Shown here in pieces: positions 28,684 through 35,863 of a stretch of DNA of 64,000 bases. The stretch's first letter is position 1. Every line of letters starts with the position of its first letter. The position numbers were made by a program, and so were the translations under genes. A model generated the notes under the pieces. It had not been told where the DNA came from and did not search any database. It worked only from the letters and a program-made list of their open reading frames with translations. The DNA is from Lysobacter capsici (GTDB lineage Bacteria; Pseudomonadota; Gammaproteobacteria; Xanthomonadales; Xanthomonadaceae). The stretch is taken from contig NZ_CP094357.1 of assembly GCF_014779555.2 (NCBI RefSeq), positions 682,001-746,000 on the forward strand, read 5' to 3'.

Positions 28684-29763
28684 TCAGCCGCGGCTGACGG
28701 GACGCGGCTTGAGGACGATGGTGTCGTCTTGCGCGGTGCTGCGCTCGATCGGGAAATACGCGGTCAGCGCTTCGACGAAGGTGCCGGTATCGCCGGTGTT
28801 GAACGCGCCGCTGATCTTCAGCGAAGCCAGGTGGGAATCGCTGAGCACGACTTGCCGGCTCGAATAACGATTCATCTCGGCGATCGCGTCTTCGAGCCGT
28901 TCGTTCTCGAACACGATCTGGCCATGGCGCCAGCTGACCACGCGCTTGACGTCGGCCACGCGCACCTGCGGCTGGGTCTTGGCGATCGCGACGAACTGCT
29001 GGCCCGGACGCAATTCGGCCAGCGGCGAAGCGGCGCTCGACTTGGCCGAGGCGACGGCGCGATCGCGGGTGACCGTCACCCGTCCTTCCAGCAAGGTCAC
29101 TTCGAACGCGCGCTTGGACAGGTACACGTCGAACTCGGTGCCGAGCGCGGTCACCTGGCGTCCGGCCGCGGTCACCACGAACGGGCGGGTGTGATCCTTG
29201 GCCACCTTGAACAGCGCCTGCCCGCGTTCGAGCGTGACCGCGCGCAGACCGGCGCGGTAATGCGCCGAAATGCGGCTGTCGGTGTTGAGGGTGATGACCG
29301 AGCCATCGTCGAGCGTCACCACCGCGCGCTGGCCGACGCCGGTCTGGTAGACGTTGCCGGCCGACGCTTCGCGGCTGTCGCCGGAGCGGTTCCAGTTCAT
29401 CTGCGAACTCAGCGCCAGCACGCCGAGCACGGCGGCGACGAACAGCGAGGCGGCGATCGACCAGCCGCGGGTGCGGCGCGAACGGCGCACGTTGCTGTCG
29501 ACCATGCGCGCCATCGTCTCGTGGCGCAGCGATTGCATTTCCGGGGTGAACGCGAGCGCCGAGGCCAGCGCGTGCGCGGCCTGGGCGCGATCGAACGCGG
29601 CGGCGTGTTCGCGCGACTGCGCGCGCCAGGCCTCGAACGCCTCGCGGGTCATCGCGCTGGTGTCGTCGCGCAGGATCTCGCTCCAGCGCGCCGCGACCTC
29701 GTACACGCCTTCGGGCGCGAGGTCCGTCGCTTCGTCACCCAACTGCGAGATTTTGCATTTCAT
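28684..29763 (-). CDS. FecR-type anti-sigma factor / signal transducer
   Basis: 359 residues from an ATG at 29763. The N-terminal cytoplasmic part (DUF4880-like: VYEVAARWSEILRDDTSAMTREAFEAWRAQ) would bind the sigma factor. One membrane helix lies at about residues 101-119 (GWSIAASLFVAAVLGVLAL). The periplasmic FecR domain follows (VYQTGVGQRAVVTLDDGSVITLNTDS; GQALFKVAKDHTRPFVVTAAG). The C-terminal STN-binding part is KISGAFNTGDTGTFVEALTAYFPIE. It would relay occupancy of the receptor to the sigma factor. Order sigma, fecR, receptor matches the classic cell-surface signalling operon. 139 bp separate it from the sigma gene. Confidence 0.93.
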   Translation of the reverse strand: MKCKISQLGDEATDLAPEGVYEVAARWSEILRDDTSAMTREAFEAWRAQSREHAAAFDRAQAAHALASALAFTPEMQSLRHETMARMVDSNVRRSRRTRGWSIAASLFVAAVLGVLALSSQMNWNRSGDSREASAGNVYQTGVGQRAVVTLDDGSVITLNTDSRISAHYRAGLRAVTLERGQALFKVAKDHTRPFVVTAAGRQVTALGTEFDVYLSKRAFEVTLLEGRVTVTRDRAVASAKSSAASPLAELRPGQQFVAIAKTQPQVRVADVKRVVSWRHGQIVFENERLEDAIAEMNRYSSRQVVLSDSHLASLKISGAFNTGDTGTFVEALTAYFPIERSTAQDDTIVLKPRPVSRG

Positions 29764-29902
29764 CTGCCGTTACCTCTTCGCGGGATCCGCTTACGTTTTC
29801 CAGCGCCGCCCCGACCCGCATGCCGATCCGTGACGGATCGCTCAACCGAACCCCGTGCCGATGCGCGGACTCACCTGCCGTCCGCGACGGTTCGCGCCCC
29901 GA

Positions 29903-30475
29903 TCAGTCCCGATCCTGTGCCTTGCCCATGATGCCGCCCAATTGCGCCAGCGCCTTGGCCATGTGCTTTTCGGCCGCCCGCACCGATATCGCCATCATGA
30001 CCGCAATTTCCGCATATTTCTTCTTCTCCAGCACCCGCAGCACGAACACGTCGCGGGTCCGTTCGGGCAGCGCGCGCAGCACGGCGCTGACCAGTTTTAT
30101 TTCTTCCTTACCCAGTAAGACGCGCTCGGGCGAAATATCCGTAGCGGGCTGGTGAATTTCCGCGTCGAACGACTCGTGGGCCTCCTGGTTGCGGGCCCGC
30201 CGGCGCCGGCCCCAGTCGCGCAGGGTGTTGGCGGCGACCTGGAACACGTACTGCTCGACATGCTCGATCGGCCCGCCGCGGGCGCGGCGGATCAGGTGCA
30301 AGAACACCTCCTGGGTCAGGTCCTCGACCTCGGCGCTGTCCTTGACCCGCTTGGAGAAAAAGCCCCGCAACGGCACCCGGTACCGCAGCGACACGTTGTT
30401 CCATTGCTTGACGCAGTCCTCTCCGTAATCGGCTAGCGATGCGGACTCGTGCGGCCATGACGCCGGATCGGTCAT
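29903..30475 (-). CDS. ECF sigma factor, FecI type
   Basis: 190 residues from the ATG at 30475, chosen because GGGGAAGAG sits just upstream; in-frame starts at 30496 and farther upstream are weaker. Region 2 is clear (EVEDLTQEVFLHLIRRA, VEQYVFQVAANTLRDWGRRR). Region 4 has the helix-turn-helix KYAEIAVMMAISVRAAEKHMAKAL, preceded by LRALPERTRDVFVLRVLE, the usual sigma70 region-4.2 pattern. It would direct RNA polymerase to the adjacent receptor gene when released from or activated by the FecR-like protein. No Fur-like box was identified upstream, so an iron link is not shown. Confidence 0.92.
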   Translation of the reverse strand: MTDPASWPHESASLADYGEDCVKQWNNVSLRYRVPLRGFFSKRVKDSAEVEDLTQEVFLHLIRRARGGPIEHVEQYVFQVAANTLRDWGRRRRARNQEAHESFDAEIHQPATDISPERVLLGKEEIKLVSAVLRALPERTRDVFVLRVLEKKKYAEIAVMMAISVRAAEKHMAKALAQLGGIMGKAQDRD

Positions 30476-30603
30476 TGTCTCTTCCCCGTACCGCATGGAA
30501 TGGCGCCGGCGCTCAGGTCGGCGAGTGGACGCTATCGTCCGCCGATGTCGTCGGCCGCGACGGCGCGGGCCGTCGCTGCCGCCGCGCGCGCAAGGGTTTC
30601 GCC

Positions 30604-30627
30604 CGCGACCGGCCGTGGCCGGTCGCG
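30604..30627 (-). terminator. Terminator-like hairpin downstream of the TetR gene
   Basis: CGCGACCGGC (30604-30613) and GCCGGTCGCG (30618-30627) form a perfect 10-bp stem with a 4-base loop. It sits 46 bp after the TetR stop and before the sigma-factor gene. No T run follows. Confidence 0.45.
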
Positions 30628-30673
30628 ACGCGGGGTCCGGCGTTCCCCAACGCCGCACCGTATTGCTTCGCCT

Positions 30674-31480
30674 TCATGTCCCCACCACTTTTTCGGCCCA
30701 CAGCGGCAGGATCCCGCGCGGCTTGCGCGAACCGGCCGACTCGCCGTCGGCCTGGACCTTGGAGTCGGCCGCCTGCGCGGCGGCCGCGGCCATCTCCATG
30801 ATCTGCTCCACGCCGCGGATGTGTTCGCGATTGTCGAACGGCACGGTCAGCATCGGCGAGACGAACGCGATCAGCCGCGCCAGCATCAGCGAGTCGCTGA
30901 CCGGCTCGCCCATGCACAAGGCCGAAATCAGTTCGTCCATGTCCTCGCTGGCGAGCACGCCGGACAGCGCCTTGAGGGCGAAATGCAGGCGCATGCCCAG
31001 TTCGTTGCGCGACAGATGCGGCAGGGCGCGGGCGAAGGCTTCGAAGAAGCGTTCGTAGATCGGCTGGTAATGTTCGTGCAGATAATCGCGAATGAACGGC
31101 GACGGGTCGCTGTAGACGCGTCCGAGCAGACGCATGAAACCCATGCCGCCGGTGCGGTCGCGGCTGATCCGCACCGCCGGCACGAACAGCACCCCGAACA
31201 CCGCCGAGGCGTCCATCGCGTGTTCGCCGTAGCGCGCCTCGCACAGCGACAACAGCGCCAGGCGTTCCTGGTTCAGGCGGTCCAGCCGCGCCGACAGCAG
31301 TTCCTGGACCAGCGCTTCCTTGCTGCCGAAGTGGTAGTTCACCGCCGCCAGATTGACCTTGGCGTGGCTGGTGATCTGGCGCAGCGACATGCCTTCGTAG
31401 CCGTGCTTGACGAACAGCAGCTCCGCCGCCTCGAGCAGACGCCCCCGGGTGTTGCCTGGGATAGGGCTGTGACTGTTCAC
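30674..31480 (-). CDS. TetR-family regulator, PsrA-like
   Basis: 268 residues from a GTG at 31480. The N-terminal TetR helix-turn-helix is TRGRLLEAAELLFVKHGYEGMSLRQITSHAKVNLAAVNYHFGSKEALV (in pieces), residues about 11-60. The recognition segment LRQITSHAKVNLAAVNYHFG closely resembles that of PsrA, the long-chain acyl-CoA-responsive repressor of beta-oxidation in Pseudomonas. The rest is the helical ligand domain, with a charged, low-complexity end (ADSKVQADGESAGSRK). An inverted repeat upstream (31524-31560) suggests autoregulation. Assignment to TetR is firm; the PsrA role is inference. Confidence 0.85.
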   Translation of the reverse strand: MNSHSPIPGNTRGRLLEAAELLFVKHGYEGMSLRQITSHAKVNLAAVNYHFGSKEALVQELLSARLDRLNQERLALLSLCEARYGEHAMDASAVFGVLFVPAVRISRDRTGGMGFMRLLGRVYSDPSPFIRDYLHEHYQPIYERFFEAFARALPHLSRNELGMRLHFALKALSGVLASEDMDELISALCMGEPVSDSLMLARLIAFVSPMLTVPFDNREHIRGVEQIMEMAAAAAQAADSKVQADGESAGSRKPRGILPLWAEKVVGT

Positions 31481-31804
31481 GGCGGGTATCCGCGGAGGGT
31501 TTCAGCTCGGGCGGCCGACAGGGCGTTTCAATTCCCGGTCTGAGTGGCTGGATTGAAACGGGCGTTAGACTAATCAGATCAAATCGGCGCATGCACGCTG
31601 CAGCGCAATATCTGTGCCGCTGCGAGTCGGTGTGAGCGCGCCTGTATGTCGCGAATCTGGAATCTGCATCGCGCTATCGGGGTGCTCATCGCTCGCGCAC
31701 CCCATCCGGGCCGCCGTGCCCCTGCGAGCGAGGGAGCAGGGAACGCCTGTGTGGCATGCAGACGCCGAGCTGATTCGTACCGAGGGTCCGGCGCGAGTTG
31801 ATTG
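31481..31804. promoter_or_regulatory. Upstream region of the TetR gene
   Basis: 324 bp between the TetR gene and the next gene, both on the minus strand. Apart from the inverted repeat described separately I see nothing supportable here. Confidence 0.4.
31524..31568. promoter_or_regulatory. Candidate operator of the TetR/PsrA-like regulator
   Basis: CGTTTCAAT (31524-31532) and ATTGAAACG (31552-31560) are perfect inverted arms 19 bp apart. The right arm continues as GAAAC-GGGC-GTTAG (31555-31568), one base from the PsrA consensus (G/C)AAAC-N2-4-GTTT(G/C). It lies 44-88 bp upstream of the regulator start. Binding is inferred. Confidence 0.5.
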
Positions 31805-32203
31805 TCAGGTCTGTGAAGGCTTGGGGCGTTGCGCCAGGAGAACGGCAATCGCCGCCGCGCCGCTGATGGCGACGCCCGTGATGACAAACGGCGGGTGCCA
31901 ACTTATCGAGGTCAGCATCCCCGACACGGCCGCTATGAGCAGGATCACAGCGGCACGGCGTCGAACCAAGAGCAATGCACCGCCCACGACGAGCAGCGCG
32001 GTCGACAACGTTGCCCCCACGAGTGCCACAGGCGCGATATCGCCGTGCTTGAGCAATTCGAACCCGCGTGGCAGCGAGAAAAACGTGACCGGCAGTTGCA
32101 AGGCAATCAAGCACGCCAGCAAGCGCCGGGTAGAACTTGCCAAGCCCGGTTGTGCCACGCAGACGGGCGCATTCGGCGGGGTGTAGGGGTTCGAATGATC
32201 CAT
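31805..32203 (-). CDS. Small inner-membrane protein of unknown function
   Basis: 132 residues from an ATG at 32203. The start MDHSNPYTPPNAP is typical of small DUF-type membrane proteins that open with an NPY-x-PP motif. Four hydrophobic helices follow: about residues 27-45 (LLACLIALQLPVTFF), 55-80, 86-101 and 106-125, ending in a basic tail. No catalytic motif. 70 bp separate it from the cold-shock/DUF1294 gene on the same strand. Function unknown. Confidence 0.7.
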   Translation of the reverse strand: MDHSNPYTPPNAPVCVAQPGLASSTRRLLACLIALQLPVTFFSLPRGFELLKHGDIAPVALVGATLSTALLVVGGALLLVRRRAAVILLIAAVSGMLTSISWHPPFVITGVAISGAAAIAVLLAQRPKPSQT

Positions 32204-32273
32204 TGATCGATCCAGCGAGGCCTGAGGTGTGAAGTACGCCGCATCCAGATGCTGGTTCGGCTTGAAGCGAGGG

Positions 32274-32882
32274 TTAGCCGCCGAACCGCCCGGCCAACTC
32301 GGCGAACATGCCGGACCTCAGAAGCCAGGCGACGACGGTCAAGTTGACGACGACCGTAGCCCAAAAAACCAGTTGGAACGATTGTTTCGCGGTCTTGTGG
32401 CGGAACTGTTGTTGGGCCACCAGCGCTCCCGGCCATCCGCCCAGCAGGTCCGCGAGATGCAGATTGGCCTCCGGCGTGCGCGGCGCCTGGCTCTGCGCGG
32501 CGATCTTGTCGGACCGGTACATCAGGTACGACAGCGCACTCATCGCGATGTATATCCCCACCAAGACCGCCGGGAGCAGGCCGAACGCGGCGGCCGCAAC
32601 ACCACCCAGCAGGGCTCCCAGGCCCAGCGACGCTCTTGGAACCCGAGAGGGCGTGCGCGGGGCTTCTATTTTTTGACCGGCATGACGAATCTGCCGAGCG
32701 TTGGTGCGTCCTCGCGCGTCGACGACAGGAAGGTAAGAAATCAGGTCGCCCACGAGCGGTCTACGCGAGCCGCGCTGAAACTCATTGATATGGACGAACG
32801 CGCGGGCACCGCCGCCGGCGGGTACGACGAAGCCAAAGCCTTTGTCGTCGTTCCAGTCCGTGATCCGACCTGCCAGTCGCAT
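32274..32882 (-). CDS. Cold-shock domain fused to DUF1294 membrane domain
   Basis: 202 residues from the ATG at 32882, which has GGGGACAG upstream; a start at 32894 is possible. Residues 1-65 form a cold-shock-type OB fold (LAGRITDWNDDKGFGFVVP, RAFVHINEF). Residues about 85-125 and 165-190 are hydrophobic. The DUF1294 block (SALSYLMYRSDKIAAQSQAPRTPEANLHL, split; LLGGWPGALVAQQQFRHKTAKQSF) lies between and is diagnostic. The fusion is widespread in proteobacteria. The OB fold may bind RNA at the membrane. Its role is not established. Confidence 0.88.
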   Translation of the reverse strand: MRLAGRITDWNDDKGFGFVVPAGGGARAFVHINEFQRGSRRPLVGDLISYLPVVDARGRTNARQIRHAGQKIEAPRTPSRVPRASLGLGALLGGVAAAAFGLLPAVLVGIYIAMSALSYLMYRSDKIAAQSQAPRTPEANLHLADLLGGWPGALVAQQQFRHKTAKQSFQLVFWATVVVNLTVVAWLLRSGMFAELAGRFGG

Positions 32883-33177
32883 GGCTGTCCCCATCAGCGG
32901 TTAAGGCCTGAATTGAGTCGCGCGGCAAAGCCGGTTCGGCTTGAATGAATCATCGGGCATTGATCCAGGCGGATCGAACATGATGGGCGGTCATTGTCAG
33001 CTGCGAACCATGGCTGTCCATGGAGTCCTTGGAAAACTTTCTGTGCCGGTGATTAAAAAACCAAGCTGCGGTGATCCAGAAGGCAAGGCGCTTCTTTCTC
33101 CGTCGCCCGCGAAGCAACTTAGGCTATTGCACAACCGCCCGCGATTCGCCGGCACGCCTGTCGTCGCCGCACCGGCG

Positions 33178-33399
33178 TCAGTCAGAGGTATCCGGTTGCC
33201 ACTGGAACACCTCGGTCAGCGGCACGCCGAAGACCTGCGCGATCCGGAACGCCGCCTCCAGCGACGGTGAGTACTTGCCGGCTTCGATCGCGGCGACCGT
33301 CTGCCGGGTCAGGCCGATGCGCTGACCCAACTGCGCCTGCGACATTTCGCCGTGGTGGAAACGCAAGGTCCGGATGTTGTTCGAAATCGTTCCTTGCAT
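33178..33399 (-). CDS. XRE-family transcriptional regulator (single HTH)
   Basis: 73 residues from an ATG at 33399. It is a bare Cro/C1-type helix-turn-helix: IRTLRFHHGEMSQAQLGQRIGLTRQTVAAIEAGKYSPSL (in pieces), followed by AFRIAQVFGVPLTEVFQW. Such short regulators of the YozG/HTH_3 type repress their own operon. The ATG overlaps the stop of the upstream membrane-protein gene by four bases (ATGA), so the two are translationally coupled. A dyad at 33851-33870 ahead of the pair is the likely operator. Confidence 0.88.
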   Translation of the reverse strand: MQGTISNNIRTLRFHHGEMSQAQLGQRIGLTRQTVAAIEAGKYSPSLEAAFRIAQVFGVPLTEVFQWQPDTSD

Positions 33400-33821
33400 C
33401 AGGCCTGCCTGCGATAGTTCAACACGGCGATGCCGTAGTGAACGACCTGCGAGGCGGTGATCATCGCCAGCGCGGTATTGACCAATGTCCAGCCGCCGGT
33501 CGTGAACGGCATGATGCAGCCGACGACGATCATGCCGGCGATGAGCACGTAATAGGCCCAGGTGGTCGCGCGCTGACTGATGGCGCGATCGCGTTCGTCC
33601 GCGGGCATGCGCGCTTCCTCGGGCGAGGCGCGGCGCAGGTACAGGTGCCCGGCGCCCAGGATCAGCAACTGCACGATCGCCACCGTGGCGTACAGGCCGA
33701 GCTGGCGCAGGTTGGGCAGGGTGCCGCCCGGCGGGTTGATGGCCACCATGGCGAAGTAGGGGCCGAAGGTAACGGCCAGCGCGATCAGCGACAGCCAGGC
33801 GGTCTTCTCTCGGTGCGACAC
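33399..33821 (-). CDS. Four-helix membrane protein coupled to the XRE regulator
   Basis: 140 residues from a GTG at 33821 with GAGGA seven bases upstream. Four hydrophobic helices are visible: about 8-28 (AWLSLIALAVTFGPYFAMVA), 41-60, 88-110 and 115-132. Between helices 2 and 3 is a charged cytoplasmic loop with DERDRAISQRA, a motif seen in small membrane proteins that pair with XRE regulators (DUF2178-like). Its stop codon overlaps the regulator start. It may be a sensor or partner for the regulator; this is inferred from the conserved pairing only. Confidence 0.8.
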   Translation of the reverse strand: MSHREKTAWLSLIALAVTFGPYFAMVAINPPGGTLPNLRQLGLYATVAIVQLLILGAGHLYLRRASPEEARMPADERDRAISQRATTWAYYVLIAGMIVVGCIMPFTTGGWTLVNTALAMITASQVVHYGIAVLNYRRQA

Positions 33822-33850
33822 GTGGGCGTCCTCGGTTCAAGGTAGGATGA

Positions 33851-33870
33851 ATGTAAAAAATACTTTACAT
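33851..33870. promoter_or_regulatory. Dyad operator ATGTAAA-N6-TTTACAT upstream of the XRE operon
   Basis: Seven-base perfect arms at 33851-33857 and 33864-33870, in an AT-rich patch within GC-rich DNA, 30 bp upstream of the membrane-protein start. Spacing and composition suit an XRE repressor dimer. The arms also supply -35/-10-like AT-rich sequence. Confidence 0.65.
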
Positions 33871-34123
33871 GGTGTCAAGTAATGTTTGCATCCATGGCCT
33901 GGCGCCCGGTCCGGGCCGGGTGGTTCGACCGCCGCCGCGGCGCGCGAGCGCTTGCCGCGGCGGATCGCTTGCTTACTTATATGTGCGTCGCGCTGGACGC
34001 TTCGGTCCCAAGCGCGTCTTGTCCGGCGAGGGCGCGGGATTCGGACCGCGCGGCGACGACTGCAATGTGCGGCCTGCATGCGTGCGAACCGGCCAGATCG
34101 CGGGTTGGGTCTACAATCGCCGG

Positions 34124-34435
34124 ATGGATCAACAACTCATCATCAAGTTCTGGCGCAAGTCGCTGGCCGACGAAGCTTTCCTGGCGACGATCGAGGACGA
34201 GTTGAAGGCGGTGCTGGGCAAGACGGTGGAGCTGGAGGGCTACGACGTCAGCGCGAAGGAGATCAATCTGTTCATGCTGACCGCCGACCCGCGCCACTCG
34301 TTCCGCCGCGCCAAGGACATCCTGGAAGGCAAGGGCATCCACAACGGCATGTCGGCCGCGTTCCGGCTGGTGGGCGGCGCGAAGTTCACCTCGATCTGGC
34401 CGCTGCGCTCGACGCGCAAGTTCACGCTGCCCTGA
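34124..34435 (+). CDS. Conserved hypothetical small protein
   Basis: 103 residues from an ATG at 34124. No signal peptide or membrane segment; the protein is soluble and mixed alpha/beta (QQLIIKFWRKSLADEAFLATIEDELKAVL split; EINLFMLTADPRHSFRRAKDILE; AAFRLVGGAKFTSIWPL). I do not recognise a named family. TACAAT at 34112-34117 lies only six bases before the ATG, and there is no ribosome site, so the transcript may be leaderless. The gene stands alone, divergent from the XRE operon. Confidence 0.7.
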   Translation: MDQQLIIKFWRKSLADEAFLATIEDELKAVLGKTVELEGYDVSAKEINLFMLTADPRHSFRRAKDILEGKGIHNGMSAAFRLVGGAKFTSIWPLRSTRKFTLP

Positions 34436-35216
34436 TCGGTTCGCCCGCGCATGGGCAAGCGACGCGCACTCGTTCGCGCGAGCGCATGCGGCGCGATCGC
34501 GCCTGGGATGAGTTGACGGACGGGACGGCAAGGGCGTGCCGCCGACGCCCGTCGCGAACGCGCGATGCAAACCGGCGATGTTCATTTGATAGCCGGGCCG
34601 GTCGACCGCGACACCGCTCAACGCATCGGCATCGTCGGCGTCACTCGCGCCATGCACGCATCGATTGGACGATCGACCAGCGCCCCTGCCCGTCGTGGAC
34701 CTGGATCGCGATCGATCCGCCGTCGTCGCCGAAGTAACGCCGGCCGGACATCGTCGCCGTCGCTCGTTCAGGCGAATCCGGCCGCATCGGCCAGCCTTCG
34801 CTTTCCGCCGTCTCAACCGCCAGGGCATAACCACGCGCCGCCGATTGCGCCGGGCGGTCGATGCGATTCAAGTGCGTGCGAACGCGCGAGTGCATGGGTG
34901 TTCCGGCTGCGCTTGTGGCGACGCGTGAGGGCGACGAACAGCGGTCGCGCGAGTACTTGCAGCGATACCACCATAGCAGTCATCGCCGCCGCGCATGTGA
35001 CGATCGCCCGCTTCGAACGCGCACGGATCACGGTTAGCTAACACTCGGCGGCGCAGTGTAGGCCGGCGACACGACGCAACGTCGTGGCAGTGACTCAGGC
35101 GCGGCGATTGACATTGCCCAACCGCACGAGCCTAGAACTCCCCGCGTTTGTGGGAGATGCGGCTTAGGCCGTTGATTGATCCGTTTCTGACGGATCGTAG
35201 CGAAGGCGAAATCTTG
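34436..35216. other. Long gap with at most a decayed or doubtful small gene
   Basis: About 780 bp before the fasciclin gene. Only a doubtful minus-strand frame (34641-34895, listed separately) shows protein-like composition. I see no RNA gene, repeat or strong hairpin here. Confidence 0.4.
34641..34895 (-). CDS. Doubtful small ORF, possibly the 3' part of a frameshifted secreted-protein gene
   Basis: 84 residues from an ATG at 34895. The C-terminal part (MSGRRYFGDDGGSIAIQVHD, then GQGRWSIVQSMRAW) reads like a real beta-rich protein. In another minus-strand frame, a GTG at 35031 opens a signal-peptide-like stretch (AIVTCAAAMTAMVVSLQVLA) that runs into the same region. One frameshift would join them. 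There is no good ribosome site at either start. It may be a pseudogene or chance. Confidence 0.25.
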   Translation of the reverse strand: MHSRVRTHLNRIDRPAQSAARGYALAVETAESEGWPMRPDSPERATATMSGRRYFGDDGGSIAIQVHDGQGRWSIVQSMRAWRE

Positions 35217-35699
35217 ATGAATACCCCGATGGCCCCGGCCGGCGCGATGGCCGATTCCGCTGCCCGTGCCTTGCCCGAAACGGCGCCGAAAAACCTGCTC
35301 GAAGTCGCCGCCGCGCAAGGCTCGTTCTCGATCTTCTGCGACGCGGTCGAGCGCGCCGGCCTGACCGAACTGCTCAACGGCAACGGCCCGTTCACCGCGT
35401 TCATTCCGATCGACGCGGCATTCGGCAAATTGCCCGAGGGCATGCTGGAGACGTTGTTCAGACCGGAAAACAAATCACAACTCGCCGACGTGCTGTATGG
35501 CCATCTGGTGCCCAAGCGCAAGACGGTGGTCGAGTTCGAACGCTGGGACGCGTTGAAGACCGTCAACGGTCGCAACGTCGCGATCCAGTCGGTCAACAAG
35601 CAGGTCAGCTTCGGTACCGGCAAGGTCATGCTGCCGAACATCTATTCGAGCAACGCGGTGATCCACGGCATCGACCGGGTCAACCTGCCGACCAATTAG
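35217..35699 (+). CDS. Fasciclin (FAS1) domain protein
   Basis: 160 residues from an ATG at 35217. A single FAS1 domain covers about residues 25-158: NLLEVAAAQGSFSIFCDAVERAGL, the H1-box-like GPFTAFIPIDAAFGKLPEG, a degenerate YH region (LYGHLVPKR), and the H2-box end VMLPNIYSSNAVIHGIDRVNLP. There is no convincing signal peptide, although most bacterial FAS1 proteins are exported; the N-terminus (MNTPMAPAGAMADSAARAL) is short and not hydrophobic. The domain usually mediates adhesion at the surface. It lies 164 bp upstream of ndvB. Confidence 0.88.
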   Translation: MNTPMAPAGAMADSAARALPETAPKNLLEVAAAQGSFSIFCDAVERAGLTELLNGNGPFTAFIPIDAAFGKLPEGMLETLFRPENKSQLADVLYGHLVPKRKTVVEFERWDALKTVNGRNVAIQSVNKQVSFGTGKVMLPNIYSSNAVIHGIDRVNLPTN

Positions 35700-35863
35700 T
35701 TTTTTCGTCGCGCCGCGCGGCCAGCGATCGCTGGTCGAGCGACGCGTGGTTCCGATGTTTTATCTACGGTACTTCCTTGGGTCTGCACGCCAGAGTTTTC
35801 GACCCCGACGGTGGATCGTCCGAGTCTGGCTGAACCTGGCGGCCGCTAAAGTTTGGATATCGT

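Noticed and set aside
35721-35734. CCAGCGATCGCTGG palindrome after the fasciclin gene
   Set aside because: Short, without T run and not clearly placed as an operator; GCGATCGC-type palindromes are frequent in GC-rich DNA.
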